Under the pieces are notes generated by a model. The model did no database searches and was not told where the DNA came from. It saw only the letters and a list, made by a program, of their open reading frames with translations. A program made the translations under genes and the position numbers. A stretch of 41,573 bases of DNA from Bacillota bacterium (GTDB lineage Bacteria > Bacillota > Clostridia > Lachnospirales > Lachnospiraceae), in contig JAEWIZ010000036.1 in assembly GCA_023386815.1 (NCBI GenBank), positions 1 to 41,573 of the forward strand. The letters run 5' to 3'. Each line of letters opens with the position of its first letter. Position 1 is the first letter of the stretch. This document shows, one piece after another, positions 33,157-41,544 of this stretch.

Positions 33157-33570
33157 ATGTTAAGACCAGCATTATTCGAACAAACAGGACCTTTATTTTT
33201 TGACAGAGTTTTTCATGACTTCTTTGGGAATGGCTTTAACCAATTTGATAACTTTAGCACAGACGTGATTGATAAGGAGGATAGTTACCTGCTGCAAGCA
33301 GAACTACCCGGATTTCAAAAGGATGATATTAAAATTGACTTGGACAAAGAGATACTTACGATAACAGCGTCTCACAAGGAAGAGAAGAATGAAAGAAAAG
33401 GTAATTATGTAAGGCAGGAAAGACGATATAATTCTTATTGCAGAAGCTTTCATGTTCCAGGGATAAAGAAGGAAAGTATTGTTGCAGAGTATAACAACGG
33501 TGTCCTGGAGATTACATTGCCAAAGGAACAAGTATTGATAGATGAGCCAAAAAGAATAGAGATTCAATAA
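33157..33570 (+). CDS. Small heat shock protein, Hsp20 family
   Basis: 137 residues from ATG 33157 (GAAGGAG 8 nt upstream); an in-frame TTG at 33136 overlaps the upstream sequence and is less likely. ATP-independent chaperone that holds unfolding proteins. The alpha-crystallin domain spans about 33-122 with LQAELPGFQKDDIKIDL and the A-x(4)-GVLEITLPK signature (A110, G115-L117); the C-terminal IxI motif is IEI (134-136). The N-terminal arm has the FFDRVFHDFF type seen in clostridial Hsp18 proteins. Likely stress-regulated through the repeat at 33027. Closed by the hairpin at 33636. Confidence 0.95.
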   Translation: MLRPALFEQTGPLFFDRVFHDFFGNGFNQFDNFSTDVIDKEDSYLLQAELPGFQKDDIKIDLDKEILTITASHKEEKNERKGNYVRQERRYNSYCRSFHVPGIKKESIVAEYNNGVLEITLPKEQVLIDEPKRIEIQ

Positions 33571-33591
33571 TATAATTAACAGGAGATTCTC

Positions 33592-33619
33592 AAATAATAA
33601 TTAAATAATAATTAAATAA
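33592..33619 (+). repeat. AT-rich tandem repeat after hsp20
   Basis: AAATAATAATT, 11 bp, twice in full plus most of a third copy. Confidence 0.6.
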
Positions 33620-33635
33620 TGCATAAAGGACTTAG

Positions 33636-33685
33636 AGTCGGGGTAAATGTGAGTGTAATTAACTTAAATTTACCCCGATTTTTCC
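33636..33685 (+). terminator. Terminator after hsp20
   Basis: GTCGGGGTAAAT pairs with ATTTACCCCGAT and TTTTT follows; an outer AAGGAC/GTCCTT adds to it. Past it, the gap to 33951 holds a 17-bp palindrome TAAGGATA-A-TATCCTTA (33725-33741) and a TTGACA at 33765 that may begin the next promoter. Confidence 0.88.
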
Positions 33686-33724
33686 GTCCTTGACAGGTGA
33701 GTTATGCATGAAATGTAGTATACT

Positions 33725-33741
33725 TAAGGATAATATCCTTA
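33725..33741. promoter_or_regulatory. 17-bp perfect inverted repeat upstream of the DUF4190-like gene
   Basis: TAAGGATA-A-TATCCTTA, about 40 bp before a TTGACA hexamer (33765-33770). It may be an operator or an mRNA stem of the previous unit. Confidence 0.4.
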
Positions 33742-33951
33742 GCTTTATTAGACAGGTATGTCCATTGACAGGAAGAAGGACTGGAATAATTTAGTTAATA
33801 ATGGCTTGAAGAAACAGATGAATTATGATAGGATTAAGTTGATAATGCTTATTTTTCATATCGCTAAACACATAGGATTCCTTTTTGGATCTAGAGTAGT
33901 GTAATGGGGTAAATTGTAAATGAAATTAAAAGGAATATGGGAGGTACTTTT

Positions 33952-34587
33952 ATGGATGACTTTAATCAAGATGAAAATAAGAATGAATTAAATAATACTC
34001 AGAACAATGATCAGCAAAATAATCAGCAAACAAATTTGAACCAGCCTAATCAGCAAACTGACTCGAATAACCAAGGAAATCCATATAGTCAGGGACAGAC
34101 TAATCAGCAACCTTACAATCAGCCTATGAATCAATCGAATAATCAGCCAAATAATCAACCTTACAATCAAGGGCAATATCAGAATCCACAATTTCAGCAG
34201 CCCCAGTATCATGGGCAATCAAATTATCAGCAGTATCAGCAAGGTTATCAGCAGCAGTATCAACAGAATCCATATCAACAATATCCACCAACGCGGAAGA
34301 AGGATAATGGGTTATCTATTGCGGCACTAGTCTGCGGTATCATAAGTGTTATCGGTGGTTGTTGTATTCCTTATCTAACAATCGTGACCTCAATTGTGGG
34401 CATCATTCTTGGTATCCTTAGTATTAATAAACATAAGGATGATAAGAATATGGCAATCATAGGTATTGTACTTTCATCCATTGGTATTTTAATTGGAGTC
34501 GTTGCATTGATTGGAGTAATTGCTGTTTTTAGTTCACCAGATTTCTGGGATGGTTTTAATGAAAGTATAGGATCTAGTTATTATTAA
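33952..34587 (+). CDS. N/Q-rich membrane protein with DUF4190-like domain
   Basis: 211 residues from ATG 33952 (GGGAGG 7 nt upstream). Residues 1-112 are almost only Gln, Asn, Tyr and Pro, with repeated NQQ, QPYNQ and YQQ units, like prion-type or adhesive low-complexity segments. Then RKKDNGLSIAALVCGIISVIGGCCIP starts two membrane helices (about 121-157 and 168-193) with the small-residue GIILGILSI loop of DUF4190 proteins. The Cys pair GGCC is embedded in the first helix. Followed by a convergent DUF2752 gene; DUF2752 and this class of membrane protein are often neighbours. Function unknown; the arm is predicted to face the cytoplasm. Confidence 0.82.
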   Translation: MDDFNQDENKNELNNTQNNDQQNNQQTNLNQPNQQTDSNNQGNPYSQGQTNQQPYNQPMNQSNNQPNNQPYNQGQYQNPQFQQPQYHGQSNYQQYQQGYQQQYQQNPYQQYPPTRKKDNGLSIAALVCGIISVIGGCCIPYLTIVTSIVGIILGILSINKHKDDKNMAIIGIVLSSIGILIGVVALIGVIAVFSSPDFWDGFNESIGSSYY

Positions 34588-34619
34588 AAAACGTAAAGTT
34601 TAGAATGAAATATTGCATT

Positions 34620-34682
34620 AAAAAAGCCATCTGTTATTGTATCTTGGATTGTCGTACAGACCCAAATATAATAACCGGTGGC
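34620..34682 (-). terminator. Terminator for the DUF2752 gene
   Basis: On the minus strand GCCA and a 14-bp AT-rich stem (GTTATT..AATAAC) fold into a hairpin followed by TTTTTT. The plus-strand tail is weaker, so it may only partly stop the DUF4190-like transcript. Confidence 0.75.
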
Positions 34683-34822
34683 GTTTCTATTTGCTGATGC
34701 TAATCTGTTATATTTTCAATTAGACTATATTTCTATTAATAAAGTTTCTATATACTATAGTTTCTATTATAGATGTATAGATGAAATATGAAATAGAAAT
34801 CCAATCATGTTTCGAACCTGTC

Positions 34823-35221
34823 TTATGGAGTTAAGTATGGAACAAAATTTCGAAAGATCCAGTAAAAAATCAAGATAGCGATTAGAATCAAATAAAAGCT
34901 GAGCTTTCTGGGAAGTAAACGTATCTGATGATTGAAACTATAGGTAACAAGCTCCACGTAGGACAAAAAAATAAGGAAACACAGAATCAGCGGTACAATA
35001 TTAAAGCGCAAAGAACTTAACAAATCACCCTGTAATAAAGAAATTACACTTCTCGTATTACCACAGGCGGGGCAATATAGGTGGAACAAACGATAAAAAT
35101 AACAGCTGGGTAGATAGGGAAGAACCAAAGCTAAGAATCTTTCTCTGAATAGTATTATAAGGAAAGTGATTAAGGGTAGTACGACTGATAATAGCCTTGG
35201 GACTAATCTTTTCTTTGACAT
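34823..35221 (-). CDS. DUF2752 membrane protein
   Basis: 132 residues from the ATG at 35221 (GAGG 6 nt upstream; another ATG lies 12 nt earlier). About three transmembrane helices. The family signature is clear: YCPACGNTRSVISLLQGDLLSSLRFN, i.e. CPxCGxTR (C50, C53, R56) then G-D and an Asn. The Cys pair may bind a metal or be redox-active; the family function is unknown. It is convergent with the DUF4190-like gene and divergent from the methionine operon (281 bp between, with no riboswitch seen). Confidence 0.85.
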   Translation of the reverse strand: MSKKRLVPRLLSVVLPLITFLIILFRERFLALVLPYLPSCYFYRLFHLYCPACGNTRSVISLLQGDLLSSLRFNIVPLILCFLIFLSYVELVTYSFNHQIRLLPRKLSFYLILIAILIFYWIFRNFVPYLTP

Positions 35222-35502
35222 AGTATGCCTCATTTCGTATCAATATATGGGTATCATTTGGATGTTTTCTGTATATAAATTCATAAATATGATGAAATAT
35301 GGATACATAATTACCAATGCAAACTCTATTATATCATAATTTTATTTGCAATCCTAGTACCCGTTACACTGGAAAAATCAAAGAAATTAGGAAGAAGTGC
35401 TTGTGATGTCAAGGCTTATGAGATATAATAGGGAAAATTCGATTTTGAATACAAATGCATACATCAACAATACCTAAAAGTGTTGAGTGGAATAGAGGTA
35501 AC

Positions 35503-37302
35503 ATGAGGTTAAGGGAATATTTAAAAAAGAATAGATTAATACCGGATGGTTCCATGGGAACCTACTACTGTGAATTGATGAACAAGCCCGGTGCAATATC
35601 TGAATATGCGAATGAAACAGATCCGGATGTGATCAAACAAATTCATATGGAATATCTTGAAGCAGGTGCGAGGCTGCTTCGAACAAATACCTTTGCGGCC
35701 AACAAAGCTGTATTACAGTTGGATGAATCACGACAAAAAGGTTTATTGCACTCAGCATGCCAAATTGCAAAAAAGGCAGTGGAAGAGTCACGGTTGTCAT
35801 TTGTTGATATGACAGATAGGTGGATTCTGGGTGATATCGGTCCGATTCCTGAGGATGCAGATACCAATGAGGAGGATGTCCTTGCGGAATACAAATTGAT
35901 GTGTGACGTCTTTATTGAGGAGGGATTAGAGGGAATTCATTTCGAAACCTTCCAGAGTCTGCATTATATCGAGAAATTACTTCCTTATATTAAAAGTAAA
36001 AAATCAGATATGTTTATCTTGGCGAGCTTTTCTGTCAATAAGAATGGATATACGGGAGCCGGTATCAGTGCCTCCAGGTTATTGGCAGCGGCTGAAAAGA
36101 TCAGTGAGATAGATGCCTGCGGATTAAATTGCGGTGTTGGCTCAGGCCATATGTATCAGATACTAAAAAATGTGGTAGTTTCAGAAGATAAATATCTTTA
36201 CGTAGCCCCCAATGCCGGTTATCCGGAGCAAATGCAAAACCGTATGGTATTTATGGATAATGCAGAATATTTTACCGACAATATGGAACTGATTGCTGAA
36301 TTGGGTGTTGACATGATTGGAGGCTGTTGTGGAACCACACCAGCATATATTAAAGCTCTGAATCTCAGGATCAAAGACAAAGAACGTATTCAACCTAGAA
36401 AAATCAAATCGGTTAAAGCAGAAGGCTATGATAAGCCCCATAAAGAAAATGAATTCTATCAGCTATTTAAGAGCGGTAAGAAGGTAATTGCAGTTGAGCT
36501 TGATCCACCCTATGATGCGGATATTGAACGAGTGATGGAATGTGCGCATTTATTAAAGAATAGCGGTGCGGATTTAATAACCTTTGCTGATTCCCCTATG
36601 GGAAGAAGCCGGGTGGACTCTATCCTTATGAGCATTAAAATAGCAAATGAAACTGGTTTGAAGGTAATGCCTCATATCTGCTGCAGGGATCGGAATATGA
36701 TATCCATTCGTTCTAGTCTTCTGGGAGCTTATATCCATGGTATTCGCAATCTTCTTATCGTAACAGGTGACCCGGTGCCAAGTGCAAATAGAGCCAAGAC
36801 AACAGCGGTATTCGATTATAACTCAGTTCAACTGATGGATTTTGTAAAGGAAATGAATCTGGAGCATTTTGCATCAGAGCCCTTTTATTTTGGTGGTGCA
36901 TTAAATCATGGCAGAGGTAATTTGGATCGGGAAATCGAACGAGTAAAGAAAAAGATTGCTGCAGGTGCTACTTATTTTTTGACTCAGCCAATTTACTGTA
37001 TGGAAGATGTAGAACGAATTAAGAGGGTGAAAGAAGCACTGGATACGAAAATCCTGTGTGGCATTATGCCCCTAGTCAGCTATCGGAATGCATGTTTTAT
37101 AAAGAATGAGTTTACCGGTATCCATGTTCCAGAGGAAATTGTAAACAGATATCATCCGGACATGAGTAAAGAGGAGGCTGAGGATGTAGGCGCGCAAGTA
37201 GCAAGAGAGATGATGGAGCTTCTTGATCCAATTGCTGACGGTTATTATTTTATGCTGCCTTTTAACCGGGTAAGTCTAATGGATAAAATATTGAAAAAAT
37301 AA
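35503..37302 (+). CDS. Homocysteine S-methyltransferase / methylene-THF reductase fusion
   Basis: 599 residues from ATG 35503 (AGAGG 4-5 nt upstream); an in-frame ATG at 35455 has no ribosome binding site. Residues 1-290 are a Pfam S-methyl_trans domain with DGSMGT, TNTF, and the zinc ligands C210 (GLNCGVG) and C275-C276 (GGCCGTTP). Residues about 325-599 are a MetF-type FAD barrel: VIAVELDPPYDADIE, DLITFADSPMG, NLLIVTGDPVP and YFLTQPIY. The reductase makes methyl-THF for MetH, whose gene starts 27 nt later. Whether the N-terminal domain methylates homocysteine or only hands it on is not decided by the sequence. Confidence 0.92.
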   Translation: MRLREYLKKNRLIPDGSMGTYYCELMNKPGAISEYANETDPDVIKQIHMEYLEAGARLLRTNTFAANKAVLQLDESRQKGLLHSACQIAKKAVEESRLSFVDMTDRWILGDIGPIPEDADTNEEDVLAEYKLMCDVFIEEGLEGIHFETFQSLHYIEKLLPYIKSKKSDMFILASFSVNKNGYTGAGISASRLLAAAEKISEIDACGLNCGVGSGHMYQILKNVVVSEDKYLYVAPNAGYPEQMQNRMVFMDNAEYFTDNMELIAELGVDMIGGCCGTTPAYIKALNLRIKDKERIQPRKIKSVKAEGYDKPHKENEFYQLFKSGKKVIAVELDPPYDADIERVMECAHLLKNSGADLITFADSPMGRSRVDSILMSIKIANETGLKVMPHICCRDRNMISIRSSLLGAYIHGIRNLLIVTGDPVPSANRAKTTAVFDYNSVQLMDFVKEMNLEHFASEPFYFGGALNHGRGNLDREIERVKKKIAAGATYFLTQPIYCMEDVERIKRVKEALDTKILCGIMPLVSYRNACFIKNEFTGIHVPEEIVNRYHPDMSKEEAEDVGAQVAREMMELLDPIADGYYFMLPFNRVSLMDKILKK

Positions 37303-37329
37303 AATTCGGGATAGAGTGGAGGGATTTGC

Positions 37330-39897
37330 ATGACAAGGAAGGAATTTTTAGATTTAGTCCAATCGAGAATTGTTATTTTGGATGGATCAACCGGACGGAA
37401 CCTGCAGGAGCGAGGTATGCCATCAGGAGTGTGCCCGGAGGATTGGATACTTAAGAATCCACAGGTATTAATCGGCTTGCAGAGGGAATTTCTGGAGGCG
37501 GGAACAGATATCCTATTTGCACCAACCTTTACGGCAAACCGTATTAAGCTAGCTGAATATGGTCTGGAAAACCAGATAAAAGAGATTAATAAAGGACTGG
37601 TTAGTCTATCTAAGAAGGCGATTGAGGAATATCGTAGCAAGAGCAAAGATCAAAGAGATATTTATATTGCAGCTGACATTACTATGACCGGGGAGCAGGT
37701 AGAGCCTCTGGGAACCCTGACCTTTGAAGAACTGATTGTTATTTATAAGGAACAGCTTGGATATATGCTGGGTGCTGGGATTGATCTTATTGTAGTGGAG
37801 ACTATGATGAGCTTGCAGGAGTGCAGGGCAGCTTTGATCGCGGCACAGGAAATCTGTGATTTACCGGTTATGATATCCCTGACCTTTGATGAAAATGGAC
37901 GTACCTTATTTGGAACAGATCCCAAAACAGCAGTCCTTGTGATGCAGAGTATGGGAGCGGCTGCAGTCGGTGTTAATTGTTCCACCGGACCCGATAAAAT
38001 GCAGAAAATTATCCGTGAGATGAAGGAATATGCATATATTCCGGTTTTAGCAAAGCCCAATGCCGGAATCCCTAAGCTGGTAGGAAAAGACACGATATTT
38101 CCATTGGGTGCGGAGGAATTTGCGGCTGAAATGAAAAAGCTGGTGGAAGCCGGGGCTAATATTGTAGGAGGATGTTGTGGGACAACTCCAAGACATATGG
38201 AACTAATGGTTCAAGCGGTGAAGAATATGAGACCCTTAGCACCGAAGACAGAACATACCAGAGCATTGACAACAGAGAGAGAGACGTTGGAAATACCTTT
38301 AGACGGCAGATTTATGATTGTTGGTGAACGAATTAACCCAACCGGCAAGAAAGCACTGCAAGCGGAGTTGCTGGAAGGGAACCTGGATTTGGTATGCCAG
38401 ATGGCGGAAGAACAGGCAGAGCTAGGGGCTGATATTTTGGACATTAACATGGGGATGAACGGCATTGACGAACAGGCTATGATGTTAGAGGTTATGCAGG
38501 AAGTACTTCAACTCGCAAAATTACCCCTATGTATCGATTCAAGTCATGTATCAGTAATAGAGGCTGCCCTTAGACTTTATCCAGGTAGAGCTTTAATTAA
38601 TTCCATCTCCTTAGAAAAAGAAAAGTTCGAAAAACTAATACCTATCGCCAAGAAATATGGTGCAATGTTCATCTTGCTTCCACTTTCAGATCAAGGGCTA
38701 CCAAAAGACCTAAAAGAGAAGAAACAGATTATTCATACAATACTTGACCGTGCATTGGAGCTGGGCTTGACAAAAGAAGATATCATTATTGACGGACTTG
38801 TGAATACGATAGGTGCAAATAAACATGCAGCTCTTGATGCAATTCAAACCGTTCGCTACTGCAAAGATGAGTTAGGGATTGCAACGATAATTGGTTTGTC
38901 AAATATCTCCTTTGGACTTCCGGAACGTCAATTTATTAATAGTACCTTTTTGGCTTTTGCAATTCAGGCAGGTCTTACAATGGCTATCGCAAATCCATCA
39001 CAGGATCTCTTGGTAAATTCTGCCTTAGCAGCGGATTTATTATTGGGTGTGGAGGATTCAGCTGAAAGATATATTGGACGTGTAACCACCAGAACTGCTA
39101 CAGTATCGGCTACACATGGGGGAGTTTGTAAGGGAGAAAAGCAGCAAGCACAGTCGATACCTTCTGTACAATTAGCACATAGTGATGATATCGGGATTGG
39201 AAATGCTACTGACAATTCTGTTAAGAAAATGAGTGATACAACCACAGCTTTGGATCTAACGAGCGAGAATAATCAGATGTTATACAATGCCGTAGTAAAG
39301 GGGAATAGGAAAAATATCCTTGCTATGGTGGATAAGCTATTAGAGGAAGGCATTTCCCCGGCCTCTATCATTGAAGAAACCTTAATACCAGCAATTAATG
39401 AGGTGGGGAGGCTTTATGATAGCCAGATTTATTTCCTTCCCCAGCTCATCAGCGGAGCAGAGGCAATGAAACAAGCCATTGACTATCTTGAACCCATGCT
39501 TAAAAAAGAGGATACTTCCAAGAACAGAATAACGATTGTAATTGCGACAGTTGCTGGTGATATTCATGATATTGGTAAGAATTTAGTGACACTTATGCTC
39601 AAAAATTATGGATTCCGTGTGATTGACCTGGGGAAGGATGTTCTTACGGAGACAATTATTAAGATTGCGAAGGAAGAAAATGCAGATATTATTGCACTTT
39701 CTGCCCTTATGACTACCACTATGATAGAAATGAAAAATGTTGTGGTAAAAGCAAAGGAGCAAGGACTTAAATCTAAGATTATCATTGGTGGTGCAGTTGT
39801 AACCAAAAGCTATTGTGAAGAAATCGGTGCTGATGGTTATTCTGAGGATGCTCAATCTGCGGTTACTTTGGTAAAAAGTTTAATGGATGTAAATTAG
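37330..39897 (+). CDS. metH: Cobalamin-dependent methionine synthase, short form
   Basis: 855 residues. Domain order: homocysteine-binding barrel (1-300; C217, C282, C283 as zinc ligands), pterin (methyl-THF) barrel (about 325-585; MIVGERINPTGKKA), B12 cap helices (about 645-725) and a cobalamin-binding Rossmann domain (about 735-855) with DIHDIGKN (D744, H746, G749) and IIGGAVVTKSY. The AdoMet reactivation domain of the E. coli enzyme (about 300 residues) is missing, so another protein would have to reduce oxidised cobalamin. A Ser/Asp-rich linker (about 600-645) lies between the pterin and cap parts. GGAGG precedes the ATG. Second gene of the operon. Confidence 0.94.
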   Translation: MTRKEFLDLVQSRIVILDGSTGRNLQERGMPSGVCPEDWILKNPQVLIGLQREFLEAGTDILFAPTFTANRIKLAEYGLENQIKEINKGLVSLSKKAIEEYRSKSKDQRDIYIAADITMTGEQVEPLGTLTFEELIVIYKEQLGYMLGAGIDLIVVETMMSLQECRAALIAAQEICDLPVMISLTFDENGRTLFGTDPKTAVLVMQSMGAAAVGVNCSTGPDKMQKIIREMKEYAYIPVLAKPNAGIPKLVGKDTIFPLGAEEFAAEMKKLVEAGANIVGGCCGTTPRHMELMVQAVKNMRPLAPKTEHTRALTTERETLEIPLDGRFMIVGERINPTGKKALQAELLEGNLDLVCQMAEEQAELGADILDINMGMNGIDEQAMMLEVMQEVLQLAKLPLCIDSSHVSVIEAALRLYPGRALINSISLEKEKFEKLIPIAKKYGAMFILLPLSDQGLPKDLKEKKQIIHTILDRALELGLTKEDIIIDGLVNTIGANKHAALDAIQTVRYCKDELGIATIIGLSNISFGLPERQFINSTFLAFAIQAGLTMAIANPSQDLLVNSALAADLLLGVEDSAERYIGRVTTRTATVSATHGGVCKGEKQQAQSIPSVQLAHSDDIGIGNATDNSVKKMSDTTTALDLTSENNQMLYNAVVKGNRKNILAMVDKLLEEGISPASIIEETLIPAINEVGRLYDSQIYFLPQLISGAEAMKQAIDYLEPMLKKEDTSKNRITIVIATVAGDIHDIGKNLVTLMLKNYGFRVIDLGKDVLTETIIKIAKEENADIIALSALMTTTMIEMKNVVVKAKEQGLKSKIIIGGAVVTKSYCEEIGADGYSEDAQSAVTLVKSLMDVN

Positions 39898-39976
39898 GTT
39901 GCATCACAGTAGAAATTTAAAAGCAATAGAGACCATAATTAGAATTCGGAATAAAGATTAGCATTCAATGGATTGT

Positions 39977-40043
39977 AATCAAATAAAGAAGAATCAAATA
40001 AAAAAGAATCAAATAAAAAAATCAAATGAAAAAGAATCAAACG
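39977..40043 (+). repeat. 15-bp tandem repeat after metH
   Basis: AATCAAATAAAGAAG-type units: copies at 39977, 39992, 40007 (13 bp) and 40020, and a partial copy at 40035. It is followed by a terminator at 40079 and TATCACTTATATCACATT in two tandem copies (40138-40173). Confidence 0.75.
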
Positions 40044-40078
40044 AATTATATCTACCAATTGAATTAGAGTAACTATAT

Positions 40079-40122
40079 AACCCCTTAGTGGCAAATTATA
40101 TCACAGCTACTAAGGGGTTATT
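40079..40122. terminator. Bidirectional terminator between metH and the EamA gene
   Basis: AACCCCTTAGTGGC pairs with GCTACTAAGGGGTT (one G-U pair). Confidence 0.8.
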
Positions 40123-40187
40123 CACATTTGGAAACATTATCACTTATATCACATTTATCACTTATATTACATTTATTAGAGAAGCTT

Positions 40188-41144
40188 TTATGAACTAAAT
40201 TTTGGAGCATTTACAATATAAATCCCAATGCATACAAGAATCAAAGCCAGTAGGTTATTCCAGTTAAATAATTGATCACCAAGAAACAGAGCGGATAAAA
40301 GTGCACCAAAGACTGGGGTTAGAAAATTGTAGACAGCAATTTGGCTGATTCTATTATATTTGGATAACACAGTCCAGATCGTAAACGCGATAGCGGAGAG
40401 CAGTGACATGTAAGCCAACAGCAAAATGCCAGGTAATGTAACCTGTAATAACCTACCTCCAGTAAAGAAGCCAAGCAGCATTAGGATAAGGCCTCCTACC
40501 CCTAACTGATAGCCGGTAACAGTTGTTGCATCTGCGGTTTGACAAAGATTCTTACTAATAAGAGATCCAATTGCAAAGCAGAGAGCGGAAAGCAGCATAA
40601 AACCATCGCCCAAAAGACTGAAGCCAAGATCTACTTTACTCATAGCATTCAAGTTAATAAGAATAATTCCGGCAAAACCGATGGAACATCCAATAAGCTT
40701 AGCTTTATTCAGTTTATCATTTTTGTAAACAAAATGGGCAAGTAAAACGACGAAAAAAGAACTGGAGGCAGTTAGAATGGAGCCCTTAACACCTGTGATA
40801 TGGGATAATCCGATATAAAAAAAGATATATTCCAGAATTGTTTGAAAAAGACTGACCAGTAACATGCCCTTGATATTAGAAGAATGAAGTCGTGGGAGCT
40901 TTTTGTTTTGGATGGTCGCAATCAATAAGGTGATAACTCCGGCAAAGAAAAATCTTATCCCGGCGAATACCAATTTTCCAGAAATATCATTGTTCCCTAA
41001 AGCGAAGAGCTGATATCCAATCTTAATGGAGGGGAACGCACTTCCCCATAATACGGTGCACAGAATAGACAATAAAATTACGTTGATAGGTTTTGTAAAT
41101 GGATTTTGAATTGAATCTGAGCTCTTAGTACGTTTATTAATCAT
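40188..41144 (-). CDS. EamA/DMT-family transporter
   Basis: 318 residues with ten transmembrane helices in two EamA halves (about 20-160 and 175-315). Motifs: TVLWGSAFPSIKIGYQLF, AGIRFFFAGVITLLIA, GSILTASSSFFVVLLAHF, and in the second half GYQLGVGGLILMLLGFF and YNFLTPVFGALLSALFLGD. Exporters of amino acids or other metabolites; substrate unknown. AAGGAG lies 10 nt before the ATG. Divergent from the array at 41260. Confidence 0.9.
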   Translation of the reverse strand: MINKRTKSSDSIQNPFTKPINVILLSILCTVLWGSAFPSIKIGYQLFALGNNDISGKLVFAGIRFFFAGVITLLIATIQNKKLPRLHSSNIKGMLLVSLFQTILEYIFFYIGLSHITGVKGSILTASSSFFVVLLAHFVYKNDKLNKAKLIGCSIGFAGIILINLNAMSKVDLGFSLLGDGFMLLSALCFAIGSLISKNLCQTADATTVTGYQLGVGGLILMLLGFFTGGRLLQVTLPGILLLAYMSLLSAIAFTIWTVLSKYNRISQIAVYNFLTPVFGALLSALFLGDQLFNWNNLLALILVCIGIYIVNAPKFSS

Positions 41145-41259
41145 TTTTATGTGACTCCTTAGTAGTGAATTTTCCCGAATACATAACTATTAATTCTATC
41201 ATAGATATAGAGGGCGGTACATGCCTGTAATTATTATAATACTCCAATAAAAGCTGAAA

Positions 41260-41450
41260 ATCAAACTGCATTTGGACTACAAATGTGGCTTTTCGTTTAC
41301 AAAACCTGCATTTCGGTTACAAAAGTTGCATCTCGTTTACAAATATTCAGATGTGGGTTACAAATATTGCATCTCGTTTTACAAAGGCTCGTTTTACAAA
41401 GTGGCATCTCGCTGCTCTACATTTAAGTGCGCCTCATTTAAGTGCGCCTC
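41260..41450. repeat. Phased TACAAA repeat array plus 15-bp tandem repeat
   Basis: TACAAA starts at 41278, 41298, 41318, 41338, 41359, 41380 and 41395, i.e. five successive steps of 20 or 21 bp, and a degenerate copy follows at 41418. The fuller unit is about GCATYTCGKTTACAAA. It ends in two perfect copies of ATTTAAGTGCGCCTC (41421-41450). Confidence 0.8.
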
Positions 41451-41511
41451 AATTGTAAATCGAAATTCCATATTAATTAGTTGATTTACGCTGAGATTAT
41501 TAAAATATATA

Positions 41512-41544
41512 TTGTAAAGGTGAGTATAGATTTTCACCTTACAA
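41512..41544. promoter_or_regulatory. Inverted repeat, candidate operator
   Basis: TTGTAAAGGTGA (41512-41523) and TCACCTTACAA (41534-41544) are inverted repeats with one bulged A and a 10-nt spacer. The outer TTGTA/TACAA equals the core of the array nearby. Confidence 0.5.

Noticed and set aside
35222..35502. Possible SAM or cobalamin riboswitch before the methionine operon
   Set aside because: Searched by eye; no S-box or B12-box core and no terminator hairpin were found.
41260..41450. Possible CRISPR array
   Set aside because: Units are 20-21 bp in total with degenerate cores and no conserved repeat plus unique spacer of usual length; no cas genes.
41272..41484. 70-codon reading frame over the phased array
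   Set aside because: Starts with TTG, has no Shine-Dalgarno, and its repeats (YK, FK) only mirror the DNA repeat.
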